64,000 nt of DNA, taken from the NCBI GenBank assembly GCA_004764695.1, contig SMSO01000035.1, positions 618,001 through 682,000 on the forward strand, read 5' to 3'. This stretch comes from Schizochytrium sp. TIO01. Lineage: Eukaryota > Sar > Bigyra > Thraustochytrida > Thraustochytriidae. Of the stretch, positions 8,269 to 22,900 are shown piece after piece. Position 1 is the first letter of the stretch, and the number at the start of each line of letters is the position of its first letter. The position numbers and the translations under genes were made by a program. The notes under the pieces were generated by a model, which saw only the letters and a program-made list of their open reading frames with translations, had not been told where the DNA came from and made no database searches.

Positions 8269-10996
8269 CACAGAGATCCGGGTTAGAGTGCCCGCCCTCC
8301 CTGGTGAATTTTAGCTTGATCATACATGCAGTGGTTTGCTTAGATAGATGAACATGTTTTTGAATTTTTTTTATGTTATAGTAAAACAACGTGCAGATAG
8401 ACTCTATGGATGCTTCGGATCTTTGGTGAGAAAATGTCTAGAGGAATGAAATCACTAATATTTGCATAACCATTCACCTTTTACAGATTCTGCAAAAGGT
8501 TAATTAGGAACTATGTAGTCCCCTGCCTTCAACCGGAGCATCTTCTGTAATCTCTATTTCGCTAAAATCTAGAACTATCCGTACTTAGAAAATATATACC
8601 TAATTCAATTTTTTTAGCGTTTGCGAGTTTTCAAGATTTTAAAATTAAATTAAAACTTAAAAGTGAGTAAAATAAAATAAAGTTAAGAAGAGTTGATTAT
8701 ATATATATATTTTTTAAGTGTTTCTTAGAACCTTTTTTATGAATTAGATATATATATATTTATATACGCTGGTGTCCATTGGGTACCTACCTACCGACCT
8801 AGTGTCCATAGGACATTTTCCCTTTTTTTTTTTCTTTTTTTTTTTTCTTGTGCACACTGTCATATTTTAAGCATATACATGTTTCAAATAGAGAACATAA
8901 AACCTGGACATTTTACAATGGTGGTGGTACGTAGGTATGCATTAGAACCAGATCCATTAAACTACAGATGCATTGTATGTGACTAAGAGTGGGCATCCGC
9001 ATGAGTTGGAGGTGCCTCCCTTACTCGTGCTCAGTTGAGAAAGAAGAAATCTCGCGCAGCAAGCTACGTCTTTCTATGGACTTCATGATGCCAGCAGATC
9101 ACTGCCTAGATACTTTCTTTTTTTTTCCCTGCTCTTTACTATGAATAAATCTTCCTCGATTCAGAGTCATAGTGGCCATACGGCCAGCACAATATGCGCC
9201 ATGCACGATCTGAGATGTTAGCTTCCAATAAATGTATTCTATACTGTCGAATTTACATATCTTCATCAAAAGTAGTACCTGAGAAGGTAACTAGGTATTG
9301 AAAAGTGAAAAGTTGATTATAGGCACTTAAAGTTACACCTGTTTCAAGATTTAAACTTTGTTTTCTGTATTTTTGTATTTCTGCACCATCGTATTTTATT
9401 TCTTTATTTCAAAGAACAAAGTAATATTAACAGTACAGGGCTTTCAGTTGAATTGCATGTGTGCGATCAAGATCACAGATTACATAAACAAAATCAAGAT
9501 TTTCATCAAGATTGAGGATTGAGAGATGCTCTTATCAGTAGATTGGAGGTAAAGCATGATACAATGTAACTTTAATTAAATATAAAACAACGTCAAAAGG
9601 TGGTCACCAGTAGTGTGAAAGCAATGAAATGAGAAGGAAGGAAGGAATTTAGAGTTCTTTTACCTTGTGCACGCGCGCGCGCGGTCTATTTCAATGGAAC
9701 ATTTGTCTGTTGCTGTGGACCTAACCATTAAGAAACTAACATCTGAACCAGCTAATACCTACTATTGAAATGAGACCCCCAGATTTTTTAGCTGGGTCTT
9801 TTGGTTGCAGTATTAGTACCTAGATACCTAGTACCTGCTTGCACTTTTTCTTTTTCTTTTTCTATTTTAAAGTCTTACAAAAGATGTGGTAAGAAAAATG
9901 AAAAATGAAAAATGAATTTACTACTTAGTACTTTTCAATGGAGTGCAAATTTATTCCTCGTCTGGATTGTATAGTAGTAAGTTCAACCTGAAGCATCATC
10001 ATGAGCTTGTATCACAATAGTTATGATACAGTCGGAGTCGGAGGTAGAGGGTGTGCATTCCCTGATTCGTTTTAACACCTTGGGCATCATAATCTTCATA
10101 GACTAAGTAGATGTAGACTGAACAGAATAAAAACCTATCCTAGTGAGATGGATCAATCTATCCAAATACTTTTTAGTATAGCAACAGCAATTTTTCTGAA
10201 TAAGTTTATAGGTCATTGATATATGTAGTACTGCATCTGATTTCAATGTACCAACCAGCGCAATGGCATCAGTCTACTCCGACTTGGTGAAGTACATTAA
10301 TGTTCGCTTCAGACAATTGAAAGAATTACGCTTTGAAGTTTGGGGGACCTAAAACTACGACACCGACTGCACATGGTATCTTTTATTTAGTGACAAAGCG
10401 GAAGTATTGGAGTAGACCGGTAGTGTGCACAACTCTTGAATGAAACAGTTGCATAGAACAATATGAAGCTTTCCTTCTCTGCATCTCTGAATTGAATGAA
10501 CATTACCCTGTGCAGTACATTCTTATTTTCAATGGTCGCTAAATTGATCATGTTTGATGCAGCCTGGTATGATCAGCTCATTTTGACATGCATTTGGAAG
10601 ATTTTCCGAATACACACTAGTACCTATCTCAGGCAAAATGCATTAAAAGTAGGAGTAATATGTTTCTACTGGACTTTACCCAAGTAAAAGGATTTAAGAG
10701 AACAGCACTTACAAAAATTATTTTCATTTTTCTTCAAGCTGCCTTTTAAGATTAGAAGATTAGGTTGAATACCTACTGGTACTAATTAATTCTATAGTAC
10801 ACTGATACTTTTATTTTAATTAAATATATTATATATATTTAAAATAGTTAAAGTAAAAAAATCATTGCTAACTTCAGGTTGATATTTGGAAAGAAAATAT
10901 GTACTCTGTGCAGATCCATTGGACTTATGGATGCAGCAATTCCCATTCGCTGGATTTCCCGATCAAAAAGCTTGGAAAAATAACGTGGTCATCTCC
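8269..10996. other. AT-rich spacer upstream of the giant receptor gene
   Basis: About 2.7 kb without a supportable gene. It contains (TA)n tracts near 8697-8710 and 8748-8762, a broken T run at 8823-8846, (CG)6 at 9672-9683, a pyrimidine CTTTTT repeat near 9848-9868, and TACCTAG/GGTAGG-type motifs near 8781-8801, 9286-9299 and 9808-9836. The promoter of the following gene should lie at the right end, where the DNA is extremely AT-rich (about 10790-10870). Confidence 0.55.
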
Positions 10997-13900
10997 ATGG
11001 CGCTCGCTTTCCAGCGCGTTGCTCTGGCTGTTGCTCTCGTACTGAATTTTTGCTTTGTGAACCTACCTTTTGGTATTGCTCAATCAGTGACCCCTTCTTA
11101 CTGCTCTCAAAGCAACTATGCGAGCTTTCAAGGTCGCTGCTATAGATATAGCACCAACGCAGCAACATGGAATAATGCTAACAACATTTGCATCAATGAA
11201 GGGGGAACGCTCGTATCAATGCATACTCTTGAAGAAAACCAACACGTTGGTTTGACTCTTGGATGCAGGTACAATCGCTATGGTAACAGTGGACGGGCTT
11301 CTGGAGTTTGCTGGATCGGCCTGTACCAGTTGCAAGGGGAGAGCTCAGGATGGCAATGGATTAATGGAGATCCAGTGTCCTACACAAAATGGGCTCCTAA
11401 TGAACCAAACAATGTCGATAATTCAAACGACGGTGGTGAGGATTGTGCTCAGATTTGGGATCGCCAATATGACCAAGGGAATTGGAACGATGAACCGTGT
11501 GAATGGAGCTATCCTTTTGTATGTGTACAAATGGCTCTTTGTCCCGCAGGGTACTACCAAAGTAGGGCTTACGAGCGCTGGACTGACGATAGCTTACTCC
11601 CAGAGTGCTCAATGTGCCCCGGTGGAACCTATCGAGCTGCAATTGGAGCACTAGCCTTGAGTGAGTGCCTCTCTTGTCCTGCAGGAAAGATCGGAAATGC
11701 AGGCCGTTCAAGTGTTTGCACTGAAGACTGCCCGCAAGGCTACTATTGCCCTGCAGGAACTGATGCTGATGCTGCGGTAAATTCTGATCGTGGTCCACAG
11801 GCATGTCCTGCTGGTACCTATGGACCGTATACAGGTCTCAAGACTGTAGATCAATGTAAAGAGTGTGATCCTGGATATTTCTGTGGAGGTCAAGCCAATA
11901 CAGTATCAAATCCATCAAGTGGTCAGTGTGATGCTGGGAGATGTGGTTTTATGGCCCAAAAAAACAGTCAATGTACTCAAATTTGCCCTCCTGGATATCG
12001 TTGTCCTGCTGGATCAGCTTGTCCAGGTGCAACTAAATGGGACAGCTCAACAGTCACCAATTATGCCTTGGATTGTGGAGGAGAGAGTGTGTTTTGCCCA
12101 GCGGGGTCAATCACTTCAACTCCTGTGGACCCTGGCTTCTATAGCATTGGTTCTCCAGAAGAAAGGAGTACTGGGCAGGTAGAATGCGAACCTGGGTATT
12201 ATTGTACCTCAGGCCGGCGCATTCTCTGTCCTGGGGGTACCTATCGCTCAAGCGCTGGTGCCATGAGCGAGGCAGAGTGTTCAATATGTCAATCAGGTTA
12301 CACATGCCCCTCTTCTCGTGTTAACACAAGTCCACAATCAGTAAATTGTTACGATGATGTTTTCAACACATCACTGGCCAGCTACAAGCCTTCAGAGCTT
12401 TACTGTCCTGCTGGGTCAGCATATCCTCTGGTAGTTGAAGATGGAATGTACACGACACCCGAGACAGATCAAGCATTATATAACCGCAAAGCACAAATTT
12501 CGTGCGATATTGATGAAGTTTGTGCCGAGGGTTTGCGTGAGGCTCTTCTTCAGTGGAGTTCAGTTACTACTTGTGCAACTTTAAATCAAGCGTCTGTAGC
12601 TGTACCTGAAATGTCGGCTTCTGGGACAATTCTGGGTACTTTCCCTGCGGCCGTCCCTGCTTCAGTTGCGTCTGAGTATGATGTGAGTTATTTACTTGGC
12701 ACTGTTGCATACTTTGATTCATCAGTTACAAGCTGCGAGCCGACAACTAGGGCCAAAAACAAAGACATTTTTCAGGTGGGTGGGGATTCTGGGTCTCTTT
12801 CTCTAACTCGTGACGACTTGCAATTCGAGACTTGTCTACCAACTTTGGATGTTCGCTATAAGGTTCCAATCATTGCTCGTGTTTTTGAGAAATCAACTTC
12901 AAACCTGATTAGCTCCATCCAATGTCCTATCATTGTAGAAGTGCAGGATGCAAATGACCAACCTGTATTTATTGGTTTCAATGCTGGAGATGGCTCAACA
13001 ACCGAGGAAACCATTTACTACCGGCAGATTAACGAAGGAGTGCAAAAAAATGTTCCTGTCGCAGTATGTGACTCTAGTGGCTATGCTGCAGGTTGTCCTA
13101 TCACAAGCTCAGGCTCCTCTGCCGCTGAGCTCCTGACAGAGGATGAGGATGACGGCACTGTGCTTCAGTATAGTATTGTAAGCGGTGATGACGGCGCCGC
13201 GTCAGATGCCGAGCGGCCTTTTAAGATCGACCCGTGCTCAGGCCTTGTTTCTGCACGAATTTCAGATAATATTCGCTTCAACAACAAGTCACTCTACCGC
13301 TACGTCATTGCTGTCACAGATGATGGTAATGGAGGTCGCTTTACCCCTAAAACAGCGGAGGCGATCTTGTACATTTATGTCATTGATGTAAACGACAATC
13401 CAGTATTCACCTATAATGTTGAGACACACCCATTTTATATCATAGAGAACCAGCCCGAAAACTCTCTTATTACTGGAACTTCACTTAGCGAACTCGCGAC
13501 AGACGAAGATGGCGACTCTTTGAATTTTCAGATAGTCACTAATGATGGAGACGCCTTCAAAATCGTGAATAATCAACTTCTTACGACTCGCGTTGGTGCA
13601 GAGACTATCAACTATGAGTCTTCAAAAAAGCGTTATTTCCTTGATATTGAAGTGCAAGATAATCGAGGCGGGTTTGCCCAGGGTACAATTCAAGTTTTGG
13701 TGCAGAACGCAAATGATCCTCCTAGTCTCGCATCTAGTGCCAACGCATTTTACGTTTTCGAAAATTCACTTGGAGTACCTATTTGTACTGATCCGGAAGC
13801 GTCTTGCACGCTTGTAAATAATCCTGGCACGATTACTGCAACTGACGAAGATGTAACTAGCGATATAGTTTTTGAACTCATCGGTAGTCACACGGACAAG

Positions 13901-16900
13901 TTCACAATCGATGCTTCTACCGGCGTTATCACAACCTCAGCAGCTCTTAACTTTGAAGATGAATCTCTTGGCTTACTTACGGGCTCAGGGCGAGGCTACA
14001 CACTTTCGATTAAAGCAACATCCCAGGGAGAGTCTGGAACTGACGATGACGCTAGTACCACAGCATCAGTAACAGTATATGTAGTTGACGAAAACGAGCA
14101 ACCGACATTCTCTGACCCCAGCCTCATAATTAAAGTCCCAGAGACGTGGCCTGTAGGTGCTTTCTTGCCTACAACTATTCAGGCTTCTGATCCTGACAAT
14201 GAGGATACTGTCCTCCTAGGGAAAACTGCTCCTGTTCAAACTCTAACGTTCTCAAACTTTGGATCCAATGCGTTCTTTACTATGAGTACTGATGAAGATG
14301 AACGCGGAACAATTAAGGTGTCAGGTTCGCTTTTGGGTCAAGGAGGGACTGATATTCCACTTCTTGTTCGTATCCAGGATAATGGAGGACCAGTCCGCCA
14401 AGAATCAACAAACACATTCTTGGTGACTATTTTGGACGTCAACGAAGCTCCAACATTCAATTCAACGCAGTTCACATTTAATGCGAACGAAAATGAAGAC
14501 TTCTTATCATCAGCAATCTTTGCGACAGATAACGACATTGGCCAGACACTTACATACTCTGTGATTGGAGGCAATGGCCAAACATTTTTCGAGATAGTCG
14601 ATGCTGACTCTGGCTCTGGCATTTCCAACCGTGGTTTCAAGGTAAAGAAGAAAAGTGGAGTGCTACTCAACTATGAACTTTCATCGAAAGAATGGACTCT
14701 CAATATCCAGGTTGCAGATGAGGGCCCGTCAGCTAAAATTGGAATATTTTGCAATCCAAGTGCAAGTGCCTCTTGTGGAGGTGGCGCATTTTGTGACTCT
14801 GGTCGATGTGTTCAGACGTGCTATGACACAGTTGTGGCAAACGCAAGCGTATATCAAGCTGAGGTCAGTCTCTCTTCATTTTATCGTTGTGATTACAGTG
14901 GCGCAGCTCCAATAGAATCGATTAACGGGCAGCCCAGCTCTTTCTTTAGTGAAACTGCCGAAACTACAGTTGTTATTACAATTGTTGATAAAAACGACGC
15001 CCCAGCTTTCACAAACTGCTCAGCAATGCAATTTCAGGTTGTAAGCAATCGGAGGAGTGAAAACCAGGTTGTGGGAAGCGCTAGCAACCTATTCGCTTTT
15101 ACTTATGATGAAGACGCGCAAAATCCTGGAAGCACCTTTGATCGTGAGTGGTCCTATACTGTCATTCCGGAAGACTCTTACAACTATTTTACAATAAGTA
15201 ACGGTGCTTTGGTATACCAAGGTAGTGCGAGCAACACCGCCGCGACTGGTCAAGTATTTCATCCGACTCTAAGGGTTATCGATGCAGTCGACTCTTCTTT
15301 CTACTCTGACTGTCTGCTGAACATCATTGTTGTCGAAGCAAACACCCCACCATCAATGTCTGATTATACTACACCAGTATTTTCCGAAGGTACCGACATA
15401 TCTGGTGAAGATGATATTGAAGTTCTTTCAAGTATGATGTTTCTTGTTGTTGACCCGGATGACAATGAGAATTTTACCTTTACTACTTCTTCAAATCCAT
15501 ACTTCAATGTTGACCCTGGTAATGGGCGTATAACAGTAGGATCCGCAGTCGTCAGCTACGAGAGCTTCTCGTCACATGCCTATGAATTAATCGTACGCGT
15601 ACGGGACAGCAAGGGTGCTGAAGATGTTGCGACAGTTACAATCCCTATTGGCGATGTGAACGAGGCGCCATCCTTTGCATCTTATATTCCTGTCATCGGC
15701 GTACCAGAAAACTCTACCTTGGGGACTATTGTACAATCCTCCTTAGAAGATGCTGCGTTGGTTTCAGATCCTGACATTTACTCAAGCTCGACTTGGCATG
15801 ACCTATCCTTTTCATTAGCGAGCTGCTCGCTCTCGCCATGTCCCTTCTCTATAGATGAAGCTGACGGTTCAATTTCGTTGATTTCTGCACTCGATTATGA
15901 GGGTGTTACATCGTTGTACAGCTTAAGCATTGTAGCACGCGATGGAGCGGGCTTGGAAGACACAGGGACCTTCACCATTCAAGTGGATAATGTCAACGAG
16001 AACCCAGTATTTATAAGTGATCCTACAGTATCTGTTGACGAAGGGGGAGATGGATCTGGAAGTATACTTTTCAATATGAAGACCGTAGTTGAGGACCCTG
16101 ATGTGGGAGATGAACCGGAAAATCTTGTTTATACCATCCTTGACAACAACTCTCCATTTTCCATCGAAAACGGAGTTCTAATGGGTACAAATAGTTTCAA
16201 GCTCGATTATGAGGCTCAACAACAATACAATGTTAATATTGAGGCACGGGATAGCAAAAATCTTACTGCCAGAGCAGAAGTGACTGTCCTTGTTCGCAAT
16301 ATCAACGATGTCAAAATATCGAGCGTTACTGTCATCGATGGTTACCTTAGTTGCTCAGGGGGCTCCCAGGTTGTGATTACAGGAAATAACTTCGGTCTCA
16401 TTAACAACACCATTTCTGAAGCAAGCCTCCTTGTAAAATATACAAATACTCGGACTGGCGCAGTCTATGTGTGCGATAATCCAACACGAACTTCTGACGA
16501 CAACACGCAAGTGACATGTACAAGTTCTGCTGGCGTAGGATCGGGATTTCTTTGGACTGTTTCTGTGACTGTTCCTGGGACAGACATCCAAGGTGATACT
16601 TCGCCTGCGTTTGCGACCCCAAGTTTATCATTTGCAGCACCAACTGTTACGGAGGTTGTAAATGCGACAGCCTTTCCTACCCGTGGTGGCCAAGAATTTC
16701 ATATTCTAGGTACTTGTATGGGATTCGCTGGTGATTTCACTGCTTCCGGTGGCTTTGGGTCAACTCCAGATACCTTTGTACGCTATTGTTCAGATGCTGG
16801 TATATGTGTTACCCTATCGGACTGTGTGATGCGTGACACTGGCATAATCTCCTGCACGAGTCTACCTGGCATTGGAGGAAATCTTCGTTGGACTGTGAAG

Positions 16901-19900
16901 GTTGCTGGGGCAACAAGCACATCTTTTTCGGGTGGTAGCTATGCTCGCCCATCGATTCTTTCTTTGAGTCGCACGATCTTTCCATCTGATGGAGATGCCG
17001 AAGTCATCATTCGAGGAGACAACTTCGCTGGAGTCGGAGAAACTCCAGATAAGGCCTATGGTTTACTTGTGTTTGGATCGGTCGAGAAAAGGTATCAGCT
17101 TGTCTCTTGTATAGTTTCAACAAGCTACGAAGAAATCACATGTGCAGGAATTGAGCCTGGCATGGGCACAGGTATGTCCATAGTCCTTGTATTTGGAGGA
17201 CTCCAGAGCCTCCCCGATCCACTTATTAATTTAGGATTCGTACTTCCAACCATCACTACTTTCAAAGGCGAAGGAGTAGATGGAGGTTCCACAGTTGGCG
17301 GCCAGCAAGTTGTTATTGAGGGTTCTGGATTTGGGCCTGCGTGTGGGCGCGCCGCGACAAATGATGCAGAAAGCGTGAAATGCGATATTCTATCAGTACA
17401 GTACAGTCGAAACTCCCAAAGAGTCTCTGACGGTTCAATCATTCGCTACTCCCCTGATTGTGTAGTAGTGACTGACTCGAGAGCAGTGTGCAGCACCACC
17501 CCAGGTACCGGCGCAGGACACCTCTGGGTTTTCAATTTTGGAGGTCATCAAGGAGTATCTCCACCAGCCGGTGTGACAACTTCGTATGCTGTTCCCACAG
17601 TTGGAGGCTACGAAGGTGTGGGAGCCCAGGACGCACTTACGTCAGGAAATCAAGAGGTTTTAATTCGCGGATCTAACTTTGGTCCAGCAAATGGTGCTGC
17701 AATTGTAGCCTTTTATGGTCCAGAGGGTAACCCAAGTGAATTTGGCAGTTCTGATGGGATCTCTTGTGAAATTGAGACAGTGAATGAAGTAATTCGCTGT
17801 TACACTGTCGAAGGTGCTGGTAATGAGCTTACATGGACAGTTTATGTCGATGACCAGAAGTCACGAGCGGAAACAACAAGCTACGGAGACCCAGAAATTG
17901 GATCGATTGATGTCACGGAGTTTGACGTTGATGGAGGCGATGTAGTGATGATCAGCGGTCTAAATTTTGGCCCACAAGGGCGTCAAGAATATCTCGAGGA
18001 TGTTTCATTCGGTCCTTTAGCAAATATTGCCGCCTACAATCCATCTTGTACGATTCGAAGCCACACGCAGCTACGTTGTACAATCCCCCCCGGCATCGGC
18101 ACAAACATGTACTGGACTGTTACAGTAAAAGGTCAAACCTCCACTGTAGGCTCTATTCCAACAGCATATACACCTTTGGAGCTCTTATCCACAGCCTCGG
18201 CTGATAATTCAACCCAAGGAGGTTATTTGATGCGCGTCTACGCGGATGGGCTTCCTATCTGCGACTCTCAGGCATTAATCTCCGTTCTATTTGGCTCGCA
18301 TACGCTCTCGTATGTATTTCTTTATGACGACTTGGTAAGTTCTCAACCGATTTCAGACGTAGTCAGCTATTGTGCTTCATCTATAACACGTGGACGCCGA
18401 AGTCTGAGCTTTTATGTTCCCGAGCTTGCAACCTCTGAGCGAAATCCAGGCGTCGGAATATCGGTTTCTTCAAAGCGATTTTCCGCTGCCTATGTAACAG
18501 AGCTTGACAATTTTGAGTATGCAGCTCCAGTATTGGACTCGGTCTATGCAGAACCTTCTGGTAGTGGTACAGATACAATCCGGGTCGTTCTTCGTGGAAA
18601 AAACTTTTGTCGTAGCACAGATTGCTGCCAAACTTTAGTTAATGGAAATGTTGTTCCAGAAGACTCTCATTCGCATGAGATTATAACTCTCAACGCCTCT
18701 GTTGATGGTGCTACTGTTCAGGTCCGATGCGGAAATCGATACTCTGAACAACGCTACATTTCCACCAGCAATCCATTCACATATTCAGCTACTACATCAA
18801 GAGGAACAGCTGTATCTGAAACCATCTATCCAACTGAAATTCCGGAGGGGAGTGAGTTCATTGATCTTTTCGGCCTCAATTACGGTGAGGTGGCACCTAC
18901 AGTGTCAGTAGGTGGAAGGGGGGCTACAGTCGTATTGCATGAAAAGGTGAGCTGCACAGGCACCAATGCGCCATCCCTGGGAACAGAAGGAGAATGCTAT
19001 CGCACACGGATTTATGTACCAAGTGGACAGGGGAGCTCCAACGGAATCATAGTGATGGCCAATTCTGGAGCTCAATCTACACCAGATGCGCTCTTCGAAT
19101 TCGTTCACTATGCAGCTCCTTTGATTGCATCTATTGACGTCATTGGAGTATCAGCAACTATTCCAACGATTGGAGGGCGTCAGCTCCGTATTTCTGGTTC
19201 CAACTTTGGAATTAGTGGCCAGGTTTACCTATATCAGTACAGGGCATTTTCCAACGGTGACTTCAACTTTGAAACAAATCCAGCGCAGGTTGGCAAGCTT
19301 GCTTGTTCACCTTGGAATCATAGTACAATTATGTGTACAGTCCCCCCTGGTGAAGGTGTTGACCTAGAAGTACGTGTTGAAGTTGGCGACCAAAATTCAC
19401 GAGGCGCCGGGGCAGACCCTGAATTTACAATGTCTTATGAACCTCCAGTTGTTACTGGTACAAGCTTTCAAGGAAGTAGTCTCGATGCAGCAAGAACAAT
19501 AGGTGGAGACCTCATCACAATTCATGGACAAAATTTTGGCCGCCCGTATTTGCAAGGTGCTGTTTGCCCAGATCTATTTCAAGAGAATTGCACGAATATC
19601 TCTCCTCGCATCAGCCTGGGAGGGCTTTCCTGTACTCTTGTGAACAATACCCACAGCGAAATTGTTTGTATGGTTCCACCAGGTCAAGGAAATGGACTTA
19701 CTATCGGTGTAGGTGTTCGAGGCCAATCTACATCTGCGGGTGACATTTTTGGATACCTTCCGCCAAAAATCACGAGTTTTACTCCTCTTTCGGCTCCTAC
19801 GTCAGGACGCAGAAATGGTAATGCGATCATGATGGAGATTTCTGGAGATAATTTTGGTGTCGACGAACTGGAGGTTCGTTACATTGCTGAAGACGGAAGC

Positions 19901-22900
19901 CTCGACATGTTGGTTGCACAATCGAATGGTGGAATCAACAACACATTATATCCCCAGTTTGAGTATAACCACACTTTCATCACATTTGAAGTGCCAGCCT
20001 ACCGTGGAAAGGATTTGATGGTTGTTGTTATTGTCGCAGGGCAAAAAGCGGTTGCGGTCGATTATTTCTCATACCTGAAGCCAGTTGTTGCAGGAGTATC
20101 AGTGATGAATCCTGATGATATCTCAGAGTTCAAGGACGTTTCTGAAGGAGCAATTGGTGCCATTGCAGTAGACTTTCTGCCAGATTCCTATGAGCCTGGT
20201 ACAAGCCTACAATTCCACCGTCGCCGTTTTTTAATGACTTCTGAATCGACAAGCCGTCTTTATATTGTAGGTAGCAGGGAACTAGCGGAGGTCGTGCTAC
20301 GCACTCCGGCTACAACATCTTGTGATTTATCATCAAAATTTCGTGGGTACTCATGGATAACCCAAGTAAATACAGTTCTAGATAATGGTGTTTTTTATCA
20401 ACACGTGGATGTTTTTCCGAACGAATATTGCTCTGGAGAGGTTGCTGTAAGCATTGAAACCCGTGGTGGTCTCTCTAAAGCGAGTACTTTGTCTCATGGT
20501 GAGGCAGGTTGCACTACTCCTTACATGAAGCTTGTGGAAAGTATTGAGATGACACCTCAAACTTTAGTAGGTGTGGGATTCTTAGCAAACATGAGTTGCT
20601 GTGGAGATGGCAGTTTCTGGACAGTAGGCGTGGCGGAGGAATGTGCTTGCGAAATGCTAACTCAGAATCGAGCACTGCTATCTACTGGAAAATCTTATGG
20701 TGTCTACCTTGTAAATGATCTTACAGATCTCTACTTCTCCGAGCCTGTAAGTTCTCCAGAAATTCTGTTGAATCAAAGTGCTTTTATCCTTCCACGATAC
20801 GGCCCAACTTATGTATCCGTAGACAATAGATCTCTCGATGAAACTCCCACAGGACCTACATCAGGGTGCTATGAATTTGAGTCATACGAAGTTTACCAGG
20901 AGAGACGTGCAGAGTCCATCCTTTTGTACGGCACGGCACTAAATGTCTATAGGCGCTGCGTTACCAAGGCTTTAATGACCTTGACTGGTGACAACTTTTC
21001 GACAGACATCGAAAATTCTACGAACTCGAATGATTTACAAATATTCTTTGTTGACGAAAAGACTGGCGCCTCTTATAGGGCTGCAACAACAACATCCCAG
21101 GGAGATCATAACGAGATTTGTTCATCTTCGGATGGTTGTGTTCACACGCATGAACAAATAACATTCCAAATTCCGCCTGGAGCAGGTCTAAATCTTTTGA
21201 TTATGATTCAAGTTGGGAACCAGGACACCTTTGCCGAGGTTCCCAATTCGAATGCAACAGACTCAAGGGTGCGCTTCAATTATATGACACCGAGCGTTTC
21301 TCGAGCATCTCCGGGCACCTTAACAGGAGACTCTTATGAGTTTGCTGATGCTGCTGGTGATGTCTCTGTTGATTTGCGGGGTACTAATTTTGGAGGAGTT
21401 CTCGCCAACACAACCATCTATGTTGATGGACGGATTTGCCCAAATTCGCGCTGGAGAAGTCCTGATGAAGATCTTACTACTGGACTTCCTTTTCTCTCTT
21501 GCGAACCTGAAGCGGATATTGTAGGTCCAAGAAATCTTTTTGTATGTGTATCCAACCAGGCTACCCTAGTTATTTCAAGTTCCCAAGATACAAGTATTCT
21601 TACAGAAGCTGATTATATTCGAATGACTAGTTCAACGAGTCAACTATCGAATGCAGACCAAGCAACTATTGACAACTTTCACTCAGTAGTTACTTCGCGC
21701 TACAACACCCGATGCAAATCTGTGTCGGAACGATCAGGAAATATCCTGGGTCAATATGGCGGTCTCGGTCAGCTTTGCGTAACGTGCCCAGGTGGGGCAG
21801 TCTGCGAAACTGGCGATGCACCATTTGTTGATCCGCATGCCGCGGAGGGCTACTATCGTCTAGATGTTGCAATATATGAAGAAGATGGCAAAACTGTGAG
21901 AGAGCGCGCAGCCTTACGTTGTCCTTCTGAACGTTGGGATACAATTTTTCTGGATACATATCCATCTGCGACGTTTGACTCAACTTGCTCAGACTATGTG
22001 GCATGCCAACCTTCGGAAGCCTGCCTGGGGGCAAATAATTGTGATCAAGCGTACCGGTATGCTTATGATAAGTGCAATGAGGTCAGGTCTAGCGAAGGAT
22101 ATAATAATTCTTGCGGCGTTTTTCAAGATCCCTTTACTGGTGTCTACAAGGGCATTGACATGGACTGCAATCCAAATCCCACAAGTGAATGTACTCCTGA
22201 CTCTCCACAAAATTGTGCTAAGTGCATTGTGACATATGATAGGGAAATTTCAATTACATTACCCGTAGGTAGATGTGAATGCACAATGCCTCAACGGTGT
22301 GCTCTATGTACACTGAATACACATTATCGTCTCAACAATCGCTGCCAAGAATGTCCACAGAATGTATGGATGATTATTCTGGCGTTCTCTATTTTGGTTT
22401 TGCTTATGATTGCTGCTGGCTATTACTTCAATCGATTCAACCTAAACCTTGCACTCCTTGCAATCGGCATTGATTTTGCTCAGGTTCTCTCTGTTTTTAG
22501 CGCTGTAAACTTGGAATGGCCGCAAGCCTTTGAGAAATTTCTCAGCTTTTTCAGTTTCTTATCTCTGAACATTGATATAGTAGGCATTGAGTGCATTGTT
22601 CCTACTTTCGAATATGAAACAAAATGGTGGCTTAGCCAATCGCTGCCTCTAGTTGTGCTAGCCATTCTTATTCTGATGCACTTGATTTATAGTGTCTATA
22701 AGGTCTGCCGCCATACGAAAAGAGTAAAGCTCACATCTCATGTTGGACGTTTGGTTGCAATCTATCTTGTAGTTTGCTACGTGTTGTATATCGCGGTAAC
22801 ACGAAAATCTTTGGAAATTTTCGACTGCACAGCATTACCTGAGGATGATGGCTACACATACACAAGTTTTACATCTCTGAGCTGCGATGGAGGATCTTTG

